DNA from: Diorhabda sublineata
Taxonomy: Eukaryota; Arthropoda; Insecta; Coleoptera; Chrysomelidae
DNA: 64,000 nt
Direction: 5' to 3'
NCBI RefSeq assembly: GCF_026230105.1
Contig: NC_079474.1
Location: 45,088,294-45,152,293 of the forward strand
Of the stretch, positions 50,901 through 61,269 are shown one piece after another. The notes beneath the pieces are model-generated. The model did not search any database, was not told the origin of the DNA, and saw only the letters and a list, made by a program, of their open reading frames with translations. A program made the translations under genes and the position numbers. Position 1 is the stretch's first letter. Every line of letters begins with the position of its first letter.

Positions 50901-53900
50901 GAAATGCTCGAGAGTGATGAGGAAATCGACCAGATTGCAATTGATTTCTTATATTCGATTTTTAATTTTTTCTCTATTTTTGATAAATATTTAAATAAAG
51001 TCTTCACAAGAATAGGGTTTTCAAAGATTATCCCTGTGCCACACTTAAGTTTAGAGTACTTACAACAATCAAGATATTAAAAGAGAATTTCTGGCATTTT
51101 AGAGTTTTTTGTAGGTTGGGAAAAATCATATTTAAGCTTCATCGAAGGTTATTTTCTGGTCGTAATTTTTTTTCAGAAATTTAACTCTAAATTTCAAGTC
51201 TTGAATTATCCTTAAAAAATGCACTGTTGAAAAAATCCAATAACACGAAATTCGCTTTTTGTAAAAGTAATTTTGGGATTAGAAAGAAATTACACTAAAC
51301 GTTTTTTGTAGGAAATTTTTTGTACTACATTTTTGATCCCTTTACTTTTTTCGAAATTCGGCATAGATTCCGAGTTATTTTCAAAATTCGAAATTTTGAA
51401 AATTTAAACAAAAATATATAGCTTAGCGGACAAAATTTTGATGTTAACTTTTACTGTATCAATAGAGCACCCTCAGAACAACTTAAATCCAGAAAATCAG
51501 CGAAAAAACTAATTTTCGTGAGTTTTGACTAAAATTGGGCTGTACTCGCTGGGCTAAATGTGCTAGGATCTATTCTATATCTTCTTTTTATATCTTATAG
51601 AAAATGACCAGATTTAAACTCAATTTACAAACTTCTACGCTCACACACTTACTGACGCCCTCGCTAGCGTTAAACATAAATTGAATAGATTACGAAGTGC
51701 TCGCGTTCAATTTCACGACAAGTTCGCGTTGGAAGATGGCGAATTTTCATATTCAACACTCACGTTCCAGAGCCTAGCCAATAAAAACAGATATCCAGAT
51801 CATGTGATCACGCTTACACAGCACCTATATCCAAATTCGAATATAATTAGGATAAAAAGAACAGTAACGAATCTAAAAAATGCTGAAACCTGGAACAAAT
51901 GAAATAGAGACAAGATTTCATGAAATGACATTTATAGTTGGTCTAAATAGGGGCAGTAGGGACAGCCAATTAATTACCTAACGACAGAGAAAAGTTGAAC
52001 GTAAGAGTTTATAAATCCAGGAAAATATACTGCCTGATTGCCTGGTCATATCAATAATTTATTTTATTATTTTATTTTAATAATAATTTATTCATTTATT
52101 GCGAACAAGGGGCTTGGATAAAGAATTATAATAAATCTCATATGGTCATATTGAATACAATTATGGCGTTCAGCAAGCAATATGAACATTATAAAGATAC
52201 CCATCAACCAATAAAAAGACTGAAGAGATATCTAATGGATCTACTCAACAGACGTTGGTGTTGTGTTAATGCTTGTGTAGGTTAGTACAAACTGCTTAGC
52301 TGTACACTAATAATTTCTACAAAAATAACATATGAAACAATAAATAAAATAAAGATTTTGCTTCATTTCTTCTTGAATAACGAGATGAAATGAAAAAAAA
52401 GAGCAAAATAGCAGACCCAAAGAGGGAATATATCTAAAACTTTTACAGACAAACGATAATGAGACTGGAGATTTGTATAAAAGTTAAATTACAGTTGTCA
52501 AAGAACAAAGGTAGCTTCATGGCATTGATTTTCAACTTGGTAGTATAAGAAGCTTGTTCATAAAACAAGGTTGTTGTTATATTGATTTAATGGCTGTGTT
52601 TGTGTGGTTGAGGTACATCTTTTCATGTGGGATTGAAATTACTAGAAACTTTTCGTTCTCCTCTCTGGAAAGGAAAAAAACATGACTTATTTCATATTTA
52701 TATAACGAATATTTTAAAGACTAAATACTTGATTGGCTATTGGCCACGACGAATATTGAATCAAAATTTTTTTTAAATCACGTCTAGATATCGCAGTATA
52801 AAAAAGCATTGAAATATAAAGAATAAACTTGTGTTTGTTGGTTGGATTCTGAATAAAATATATTATGTTGACTAGTGGAAACATTTTTGGAATACAACTG
52901 AAAACATCGTAAGCTATTTACCAGGATGAATATTAAATGATATTTCCTCAAACCAAGACAAAAAATTGCGATGGAAAATATACTTAATAATGATACTTTA
53001 CACTTCAAAGTCATTGCTTACGTGTATGCCTCATATATTAGGTTGAGTTTTTAGTAATTTGAAAAAACAAAAGGTTAGGTACCCAAAGTAAAATTTAAAT
53101 TCACGCATCCACGTCATTTGATGATTCAATTTCTCTTATTATTATCGTAGAATACAATGAAATTGTTGACGCTGAAAACCTTATTTATCATGAATTATAA
53201 CACGAAACTATAATTTATGTGAATACTAGATTGTTGATAATTTAATCACGGATAATTATCCAATTGACGTCTTATTTACAATTTTACTAGTAATATTTTT
53301 TTTTCAATATGTGCACACTTTTTTACTTTGAAACTATAACCACCTACCGTATCTCCTGTGTCAAATATTTTTAAATACATATAAACTATTGCAGCTTGTA
53401 CTAATAGAGAATCTCTTGGTAAATTGTAATCCACTTCTGAACATAAGGCAAATCCCGTTTCACTTAAAACAATGGTACTCTGAAAAAAAATTATTAATTA
53501 CTATAATGAAAATCGTGAATTGAATGTGCAAGAGATTGTTAGTTATCCTTATAGACCAGAAGAGATTGGCCCAGTGCTTTCCCGCGATTTTCTGGTTCCT
53601 CCTGAAACAGTATATAAATTACTTACAATTCCTGGAAATATTCTTAGTTTTCCATTTATATTTTTCTGGGAAAATGGGATTGTCTTTGCAAAAACTTGAT
53701 CCTGCCACAATTTTGTGATTCCTATTATGTTTATAGAACGATAGCTCATCATAAACTTTATTATGTTTTATTTGGCAGCAGGGTTTGAGGGCAGTGATTT
53801 TCTGATTCTGCCCATGTAAACAAAATAAACATATTTGATTGGTTCAAAATTATAAAAAAAATGTTGATATGACATTCTGGCCCTTGGATTTTCAAGGCTA

Positions 53901-54303
53901 AACGGTAATAATCAGAAAATTACGAAAAATTGATTATTCTTCTTGCATTTTCATATATCGTCTTGATTTTAGGTTCCTTCTATTTTAAAATTAGAATATA
54001 AAACTGAAAACAAGACCATATCTGAAAATGCAAGGAGAATAATCAATTTTACATGATTTTCTGATTCATACCTTATATATTCCTTAGACCTTTTGATATA
54101 TTAATGCTTCTAAATGGTTTTGATTTTAGGTCTCTTTTGTTTCAAATTTAGTTTTTTTTAGATAATTTTAATGAGATTGATCAAAAACTGACGTTTGATA
54201 AAGACTGAAATTGAGTCGAAAGGTTTCTATTTTTTTATCAATCTCTGGAAAATTATTATGAAAAAAACTGATTTTGAAACAGAAGAAACCTCAAGTCAAG
54301 AGC

Positions 54304-54361
<58 letters not shown>

Positions 54362-56350
54362 TGCTTTTCAGATAAAAGTATCCACCTTTAATAACTTTTG
54401 TAATACTGGTATTTAGAAAAAATCCAAAAACACGTCAATTTATGTTGGAAGGGGCAAGCATTATGGCTTATTTAAACTTACTGGAAAAGCCACCCCCTCA
54501 TCCCTAGCAGCATCCCCTTTATTTTTTTAAATTACTTTTCATATTTTTTATGTAAAATTTGGATACTCCTCTTTGAGCTGATTTCAAAAATGTATAATAC
54601 TTGTAGGTTAAAGTGGTTAGTTTATGAGATAAACAATTTTTCTTTTAAGAGCACAAATTTTACTTATTATTTACTTTCACCTTATTTGCCTGTACTAAAA
54701 TGGGTTGTACAACAGTTCAAACTCTTTAATCTTTTTAACTGTACTATTTAGTATGAAGTTACAATAAGTGTTCAAAATGAGTACCATTCACTTCCATACA
54801 ATGGTATAATCTATTTTGAAATGTCTCTCTGACATTGCTTAATACGGCTGGATTTAATTGTCGACATTCATTTTCTATCCTCTCTCGTAAATCATCCAGA
54901 GATTCTGGTTGGGTAGCATAAACTTTTGTTTTTAAATACCCCCATAAAAAGAAGTCTAGGGTGTTAAATCCGGTGACCTAGGAGGCCACTCCATCATCTG
55001 CCCCCTTCTACCTATCCAACGAGCGGGGAATGTTTCGTTTAAAAATTGTCGGACAGGCATAGCATAGTGTGGGGGAGCTCCGTCTTGTTGAAATACCAGT
55101 AAATCTTCGGAAAGGTTATCATCATTTTCTATTATTGTTGTAATACGTGGGTCAACCCCTTCCCTGAGTAACTCAAGATATGATTCACCATTTAAATTTC
55201 CGTTGATGAAGAAAGGTCCGACAATGTGGTCACCTAGGATACCACACCAAACGTTTAACTTTTGGGGATGTTGTGTATGGAATTCACGCATAATATTTGG
55301 ATCACTTTCAGCCCAATATCTACAATTATGCCTACTTACTAAGCCATTTAATGACCATGAGCATTCATCAGAAAAGCAAATATTGTTTAACAATTGTGGA
55401 TTGTTATTGATAATTTGCGTCATTGATTCGCAAAGCTCTAGACAACGATCAAAATCATCTTCATTCAACTCGTGCACCAACTTAACTTTATATGGGTGGT
55501 ACTTGAATTTATGTAGAACTCGGAAAACTGTAGAAGATGAAACACCGATCGCTCTACTTATTGTTGACAACGATTGGGGTTGTTGAGCCTCTAAGCTGAC
55601 TTGCCCTAAAATTGCCACTTAGATTGCTTCGTTATTTACGAGTCCCTCTCGCTTATGCACTTTATTGCAAACAGACCCTGTTGTGGTAAATTTCTCCATC
55701 AGTTGAATTACATACTTATGAGTTGCATGTCTTCCGTCATGTAATTCGTTAAATATTCTAGCAGCAGCTCTTGCACAATTATTATTTTGGTAGTATAAAC
55801 GTACAATTTCAATTCTTTCTTGCAAAGAGTAAACCATTTCAGAGAAACAAAATAAATAATGTATCAAATTACACTATCAATAGTGACTACAAATTCTAGT
55901 TGACAATGTCAAACTTTAATAAAAAGTAGAGTTTTTTGTTGTTTGGATTTTTTAAGTAGAATAAATAGCACAGTTAAAAAGATTAAAGAGTTTGAATTGT
56001 TGTACAACCCATTTTAGTACAGGCAAATAAGGTGAAAGTAAATAATAAGTAAAATTTGTGCTCTTAAAAGAAAAATTGTTTATCTCATAAACTAACCACT
56101 TTAACCTACAAGTATTATACATTTTTGAAATCAGCTCAAAGAGGAGTATCCAAATTTTACATAAAAAATATGAAAAGTAATTTAAAAAAATAAAGGGGAT
56201 GCTGCTAGGGATGAGGGGGTGGCTTTTCCAGTAAGTTTAAATAAGCCATAATGCTTGCCCCTTCCAACATAAATTGACGTGTTTTTGGATTTTTTCTAAA
56301 TACCAGTATTACAAAAGTTATTAAAGGTGGATACTTTTATCTGAAAAGCA

Positions 56351-56419
<69 letters not shown>

Positions 56420-58018
56420 GAATATACACTTTTGATAATTTTAAAGAAGTTCAAGCACCTCCTTCCAAGCGTGAAAAAAACCGAAACGTTGGAGGATTAT
56501 ACGTGAAGGTAGTATTACAATTTGCAAGAAAATTGTTAAAAGCCTCTAAAAACAGAGAGAAACATAGATTGTGGATTAAACCAAACTTACAAATTTGGAA
56601 TAAAGAAGTTAAGACGAACCACCAATGTTTCATTTTGGATACCAAGAAATTATTGAATGGAAAAGAATTACCAAAAACGAGACTCATCTATAGATATACC
56701 TAGAAAGTACCTCAACTAGCAAAGAATCGGAAAAGATTGACGATGATAACATTGAGGGATAGTAAATAACTGAATCTAAACTAAGCATAAATTTTTTGTT
56801 CGTAAAAAACTTATATATAACGTAAATATATTAATTGCACTATAATGGATAATTTTTAAAAAATTTGAACGAGTTTCGTGGGTGACTTTTTCTTTTTTCA
56901 AAATTCAAATGATCAATTATAGACTATACTGATGTATATTTGTAGAAATGCGTTGGAAATTTTCTTTTTACAATTGAATTCATAGTAGGTAATACAATAA
57001 ATGTGGATAAAAAATAATGAAGAACAAATACAATTAATTCATAAGAATAGATGAATTTTATACTTACACATATTGTTAAAATAAAATTAATTATTATTTG
57101 TATTATATTATAAATAATCATAGCGGTTTTAACATTATAAGGTTCTCTGCTTAGCATTAATTTGGGTCCTAGACTTTTGAAAAAGTAAATGTACAATCCA
57201 ATAACTCCAATCAAACATAACGGTGATTTCGTGAATAGTTCTCTGTCAGTCCTAGGATCTACAAATAAAATAATAAAGTATTATTAATTCATGTTTTGAC
57301 AAAAATAAGGTCTGGGGTATTCAATGAGCAATATTAGAAGTGGTAGCAGAAATAATTTCTTGTTGTTGCAACAACGCGGTCATTTTGGGAACATTTATTA
57401 AGATAACAACGTTTTATCTTCAAATATATGTCCGAAAAAATGGTTTGTACTGGTATTACTTACTGCTGTGTTGGGTTCGAAAACGTAAAAAAAGACGAAC
57501 ATGCATGCATAGACAATATAACAAGGAAAAGACCAGCTTGGTCGTCAAAATTGGCAGCAGCACTATGACGTGGAGGAGACTGACTTATTTGCACTGCCTT
57601 CCACAGACCATGGCGGGTATTTGTGAATAAATGAAATTTATCGTATTTTATTTTCGTTAAACATTAGTACCAAGCAAACATTGTATAGTTAGAACATTGT
57701 CTGCTTTATTTTCCAAAGAGATTAAGAAGAATGAAATGAACTTTGTCGATAATATACTTAATGTAGCTTAACTAAGCTAGTACAGTAGAAGATTCACGCA
57801 TATCAGTCCATAATATCAAGATGGGAAACAATTAAGTTTTTTCTAATAACGTGTACGCAAATTTAAGTATTAAAATTTCCATCACCTATGGATTAATACT
57901 TTTCATAATAAATTATTTATTTTATTTTACATTAACCTCGTGTCTAGTTGAAAAACTCACCTTTTAATTCTTCTAGTTTTAAATAACTCTCGTATAATCT
58001 CTTTAACACGTACGCCAT
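47976..58018 (-). CDS. ELO/ELOVL-family fatty acid elongase, gene 2 (5 coding exons, 263 aa)
   Basis: Second elongase, same strand as gene 1 and with the same first-exon design (58 nt ending in phase 1, next exon opening with Asp-Pro). Exons on the minus strand: 58018-57961, 57258-57068, 53479-53348, 48738-48496 and 48143-47976; 792 nt in total, GT-AG introns, no internal stop. The His box is HLYHH at 143-147. The NxxxHxxMYxYY signature reads N173..H177..M180-F181..Y183-Y184, with Phe for the usual first Tyr. The KxxExxDT signature reads KIFDTGDT at 120-127, Asp in place of the conserved Glu. TxxQxxQ is intact (T204, Q207, Q210). The C-terminal part has FSDFYYKAY, and the end KSKTK fits KxKxx ER retrieval. 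AATAAA lies about 95 nt past the stop (near 47882-47877). Open exons and clean splice sites argue for a living gene; the motif changes suggest divergence in activity. Confidence 0.93.
49126..51580 (+). mobile_element. Putative DNA transposon with about 400-bp inverted arms carrying a Cys-rich (CXC) protein remnant (in intron 3 of elongase gene 2)
   Basis: Left arm (49126-49480) and right arm (about 51200-51570) are diverged inverted copies: both contain ACTCACGAAAATTAGTTTT, then AACATCAAAATTTT.GCCGCTAAGC, AATCTATGCC, and ATCAAAAATGTAGT blocks in mirrored order. Between them, plus-strand frames encode pieces of one protein: SKGVEDAVGAKRT (50047-50085), EALEAFRRFDSTEECIAENG with LYNTPRNVSNLDLYRYTCFL (50500-50640), and CNCQKGCSKLCICKKAGLLC with the Cys-rich tail (50710-50815). 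The last resembles the CXC tail of uncharacterised, transposon-like proteins found repeatedly in insect genomes. Stops separate the pieces. The family name and target duplication are not determined. Confidence 0.55.
51590..53345. other. Remainder of elongase gene 2 intron 3
   Basis: A 73-codon plus-strand frame at 51681-51902 (mixed residues, no known domain) and an AT-rich rest. Nothing supportable. Confidence 0.4.
53903..54073. repeat. Fold-back repeat, about 170 bp, nearly fully palindromic
   Basis: The left half contains AATAATCAGAAAATTACG, TTGATTATTCTTCTTGCATT and TTCATATA. The right half has the mirrored reverse complements (TATCTGAAAATGCAAGGAGA, ATAATCAATTTTACATGATT, TTCTGATTCAT). It is probably a foldback-type MITE in an intron of elongase gene 2. 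Confidence 0.65.
54305..54358. repeat. (TA)n microsatellite, left of transposon insertion
   Basis: Dinucleotide tract that directly abuts the left end of the element at 54359. With the tract at 56354-56416 it formed one array before insertion or grew afterwards. Confidence 0.95.
54359..56353 (-). mobile_element. Tc1/mariner-superfamily transposon with 392-bp terminal inverted repeats, inserted in a (TA)n tract
   Basis: The element starts CAGTGCTTTTCAGATAAAAG and ends with the exact reverse complement. The arms 54359-54750 and 55962-56353 are near-identical over 392 bp. TA dinucleotides on both sides fit the TA target preference of the superfamily. The only gene lies between the arms on the minus strand. 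Such long arms are unusual, since mariner ends are commonly about 30 bp. Near identity of the arms suggests a recent insertion. It sits in intron 2 of elongase gene 2, opposite to no splice site. Confidence 0.9.
54759..55867 (-). pseudogene. DDD-type (DD37D-spaced) transposase of the long-TIR element, broken twice
   Basis: Reads from about 55867 (likely Met at 55837, MVYSLQERIEIVRLYYQ) as an N-terminal helix-turn-helix, a second HTH (LSTISRAIGVSSSTVFRVLH), then the catalytic domain: Asp in CFSDECSW, Asp in VFQQDGAPPH, and Asp in RSPDLTP with 37 residues between the last two. It ends at a stop at 54761-54759, just 8 bp from the inverted arm. Two lesions are visible: an in-frame TAA at 55621-55619, and a one-base loss near 54956 after SPDLTP; the frame then continues as DFFLWGYLK to the tail. 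The protein would be about 360 aa, normal for the family, so this copy is probably inactive but recently so. Confidence 0.85.
56354..56416. repeat. (TA)n microsatellite, right of transposon insertion
   Basis: Dinucleotide tract abutting the right end of the 54359-56353 element. Confidence 0.95.
56420..57065. other. Elongase gene 2 intron 2, remainder
   Basis: A 66-codon plus-strand frame (56503-56703; basic, no known domain) is open but unassigned. The rest is AT-rich. Confidence 0.4.
57300..57655 (+). other. Unassigned frame in intron 1 of elongase gene 2
   Basis: A 96-codon plus-strand frame (57340-57630) with a basic patch (WVRKRKKRRTCMHRQY), faintly like the N-terminal linker of PIF/Harbinger nuclease proteins (RRxWVxPxxxxR). 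There is not enough resemblance to name it. Its base composition is less AT-rich than the surrounding intron, so it is probably a small inserted fragment. Confidence 0.25.
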
Positions 58019-58139
58019 GGTGACCGAGCTGTTGTTTGTCTACTGTTCAATGAAATTTTTCATGTTTCAAATCGCAGTCAAATTATTTTAGTGTGAAGTA
58101 TTAGCATATAGGGTGAAACACGTATTTGGAAATAGTTAT

Positions 58140-59550
58140 TTTCCTAACAAGTGCGGGAAAGTTATACTTTGCCGCACGCGACTGCAGTTGTCCGGGCAAC
58201 CGTTCAAGTGCGGGAAAGGCACTTTACGCATGAGTTGGGAACATTATTTTTTCTACGACCGTATATACAAAAAAGTATACCAACCCATTTTTCTAAAATT
58301 ATTTTATTCCAACAAACATAATAATATACAAAACTTTAACTGAAAACTAGTAATTATTATAAATATTAATATTGAAAACACAATTTGTTGTATTCTGTAG
58401 ACTAGTAAGAACTTCCGGTCCAGTGGAGTTATTTGGTTTCAGCTGAAGGTAGATGACGTCAGTGAGGATGGCATCGGTTGCAGGTCGCATAAAGATGACG
58501 ATGACGGTGATGGCAACGGTTTTGAGTCATTTGTAGTACAGAGAATTTTATTTGATATTTTTTTCTTCTCGGAGTCCTCCAAATAGACCTCAGCGACAAT
58601 AGTAGACTTCCAGCCACCGAGGCACTTTAGGTTGGTTATTTCTTCGCCGGAGTCTGCTAGGAACGTTGCCAAAGAACGTCTGAAACTGTGTCCTGTATAA
58701 CGTTCCGGATTAGGTGGTCGTAAATCTGCCTACTTTCTGTACAGCGTCAAATAGATTTCATCATTTATTTCTTCAGATAAAGCAAATGATCTTGACGAAT
58801 GATTTTTGGAATCAGAAATTTTTTTAAGCTGCCTTTACTTGAATGTCGTTTACAAGGTCGGAGAGCGGAGAGCGCCAGCCAGTGCAAGAATGGTACACAC
58901 TTAATCATCAGGTATACCTCATCGGGAGCTAGCATAACTCTGGATATATCTTCTTTGGTAAAAACTTTTTGTGCTCGAAAACCAATATTTTTTATTTAAG
59001 AAACGACGTTAGCTTATGGAAGTTTCCTATATCCAAATTATGTTTTATTTTTACTAAACTTTTTACCATCGAATAGCGGGACCATAATGTATTAGATTTC
59101 AAAACCTTACTTAGATCTGAAAAATACGCCAGAAATACCTCTTCCTTATAAGTTTTGGCCCCTTTCTCCTTATACCATGTAACAAAATGGTCGTATTGCT
59201 TCTCATATCTTAGTGTGAATTTGGCAGGTAACATCTCGCAATTAGCTTCATTTGCAGCCTTCAAAATGGCTTCGGGAAGTTCTTCGTCGGATGAATCCAT
59301 TAATATTATTGTATCGGATTCGGTTTAATGTGACTTAAATTAGAAGAAGATTGTACTTATTCGGTTACTTCCAAGACGTTTTGAACAACTTTGACGTTTT
59401 AGTAACAATTACACGCTTGGGTTGTCATAGCAACTGATATCAAACCCGGGTGGTTTGATAGTTGTTTCTCCTTTGAAGAATGTCACTTTCCGGCACTAGT
59501 GCGGGAAAGTGAACCTTTCAAAACTAAAATGCGTACGGGAAAGTGTTACT
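58140..59550 (-). mobile_element. Crypton-like element region with repeated GTGCGGGAAAG motifs at both sides
   Basis: The motif GTGCGGGAAAG occurs at 58151 and 58208 on one side and at 59499 (with a variant ACGGGAAAG at 59535) on the other, in the same orientation. On the left it forms a hairpin with CTTTGCCGCAC (58151-58177). On the right, TCACTTTCCGGCAC / GTGCGGGAAAGTGA make a 30-bp near-perfect palindrome (59483-59512). These enclose the recombinase pseudogene. Cryptons lack terminal inverted repeats, so exact ends cannot be set from the sequence. Confidence 0.5.
58439..59300 (-). pseudogene. Crypton-like tyrosine recombinase pseudogene
   Basis: Starts at ATG 59300 with an acidic leader (MDSSDEELPEAILKAANEAN), then a helical core-binding domain (KQYDHFVTWYKEKGAKTYKE ... 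LWSRYSMVKSLVKIKHNLDI). After a stop or shift near 58990 the catalytic domain is readable in pieces: FTKEDISRVMLAPDEVYLMI and LSALRP (near 58950-58870; the Arg of RP is a catalytic candidate), ERYTGHSFRRS (58700-58670, the HxxR box), LKCLGGWKSTIVAEVYLEDS (58640-58580, ending in the nucleophile Tyr region). A stop (TAG) interrupts the part before RPPNPERY. The order core-binding, R, HxxR, GGW, Y is that of Crypton recombinases of animals; DIRS or other YR elements are less likely because no RT is present. Confidence 0.7.
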
Positions 59551-59921
59551 CTTTATTACAGATTACTCTGTACAAAATTGGTCACCTATTGGCATTAATT
59601 TTCAAAAAAAACAAAAACAATGTTTGATTTGCAAATTACCATAATGGATTATCGTGAATTAATTAAATACTAGAATTACGTTATTATATATTTTCGAATC
59701 GTCGAAATGAATTTGTATGAATTTAATAATCTATTGGTATCAATAGGCTAGTTGACAAAATTTGGAAATTACTTTAAAACTATAGCTTAGCATCTATTTC
59801 ATCCCACAAATATATTTTTTTAAGAAAAATAGGTTTTTTACGTTAGTATTTTTAAGTTTTTAGAAATTAATTTGAAATTGACCGCGAAAAAGGCCAAGAC
59901 TGTCATGGCGTCTTGAATAAT

Positions 59922-60685
59922 GTCACACCTCGCGAAACAGCTATGTTTGTTTATAACAGTCAATTGTGTTTTTTAATAAATAATGAATTCCTCTTATTAT
60001 AAATACTGTATAGTGCCCAATGTGAAAGTACAACGATAAAAACGCCAGAAAAGTTATTCATATACGTTCCAAACAATAAATATATACAAAGAAAGTGGTT
60101 AAAAATGGTAAGGGGACAAGAAACTCTTATTTTATTAACTAATTCCACAATTCCAATTATTTCTGTGAAGATCATTTTGATGTAAGTATCAGACAAAACT
60201 TGATGTATCTTTTTATAAATGTACAAATTCTACCATTACATACCACACATAAAAAATAAAATATTATAACTTAATAAAGTTAAATTTATTGAAACTTTGT
60301 ATTCGCTAACCTCAAAATCAGTTAAGTTTTTTCATTCCACAGTGGGTAAATGCGACTCTCTGACTGGTAACTGCTAATTAAATAAGACTTTGTTTGTTCT
60401 TCACATAATACTTACATATAAGTTTTAACGTTTTAACGCGAATTTCCGATGAACAAAAATAGGTGTTCATTGCAAAAAATTTGTCAAGCATAACGGCGTC
60501 AATTTTGGGCAAATTATTGCAATTTGTTTAGTTAAATCCTGATTCCATCTCAAATTATACCTGTCTTTCAAGATTAAACTAAACAGGAACTTTATTAATT
60601 TAATAATAATTTCTGAAAACTCGAAATAACCTGGTCACTTTAAACGAAAATGGCAGCTACAACATAGTGTTTCGCGAGGTGTGAC
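59922..60685 (+). mobile_element. 764-bp element with 25-bp terminal inverted repeats and a THAP fragment
   Basis: The left end GTCACACCTCGCGAAACAGC... (59922-59947) and right end (60661-60685) are reverse complements over 25 bp with one indel. No clear target duplication is visible. The interior holds a THAP-domain remnant (separate entry) and AT-rich sequence, so it is a deleted, nonautonomous derivative of a larger THAP-encoding DNA transposon. Confidence 0.65.
59985..60235 (+). pseudogene. THAP zinc-finger domain fragment
   Basis: With two one-base frame changes, the plus strand reads YCIVPN, then ESTTIKTPEKLFIYVPNN and YIQRKWLKMVRGQET, then (C)EDHFDV. This is the C2CH THAP DNA-binding layout (C...C, the invariant W in KWL, and the CEDHF box) typical of transposon-borne THAP proteins. 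The second Cys coincides with the first lesion (AATGTGAAAG). The domain is N-terminal in such proteins, and the rest is missing. Confidence 0.6.
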
Positions 60686-61049
60686 GTCACGCTTTTCTGA
60701 TTGGTGTTTAATGTCTCATTTTGTCGATTTTATTTTCCAAAAATATTATCAATCTTTTATTATTTTTGTAGAAAAGTTGTTTTATTGGTTTTAGAGATTA
60801 GTATATAAAAAATATCTACGTCACTAAGTTCGATATACCGTCACCAAAATTTCACAAAAAAAATATTTAGTTAGGATGAAGCTGTGAAGCTGTGTGAATA
60901 GTGCAGCAGCAGTTATAGAACGTATTAAAATTGTAATTCATTTCACACAAATTCCTCATTTGCTTCTTTATCAACTCCTAAATTTCTCAATCTGTTAGGA
61001 CATATGAGAGAACTTATTCGTTCCAGTTCACACTGCTTCGATTCCCATG

Positions 61050-61260
61050 GCTACTGTACACGAATATCACTTCACGGAGATTTAACACCCATCATAGAGC
61101 CCTGATATGGCCCCGTTCGACTATTTTTTTTGGTTCGTAAAGCTGAAGGTAATGTTAAGGAGTGAAATTAACAAAAATGAAATCAAACAAGCGATGTATG
61201 AACATTTTGACTCTGAAAATGCATCATATAATTATAGCTTTAGCTAGAAGTTCTGAAAAA
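61050..61260 (+). pseudogene. Mariner-type transposase C-terminal fragment
   Basis: The plus strand reads DMAPFDYFFWFVKLKVMLRS (61100-61160), then EIKQAMYEHFDSENA. This is the third-catalytic-Asp region and tail of mariner transposases (SPDxAPxDFFLFxxLK..L.G..F....E....). Frame breaks precede it, and no catalytic core remains upstream. Confidence 0.6.
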
Positions 61261-61269
61261 TTAGTGGAT

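Noticed and set aside
54195..54416. Open frame with an Ile-Tyr run
   Set aside because: It is a translation of the (TA)n tract and the transposon end, not a gene. The minus-strand frame at 39549-39767 is rejected for the same reason.
55203..55586. 127-codon plus-strand frame
   Set aside because: Antisense shadow of the transposase catalytic domain on the minus strand.
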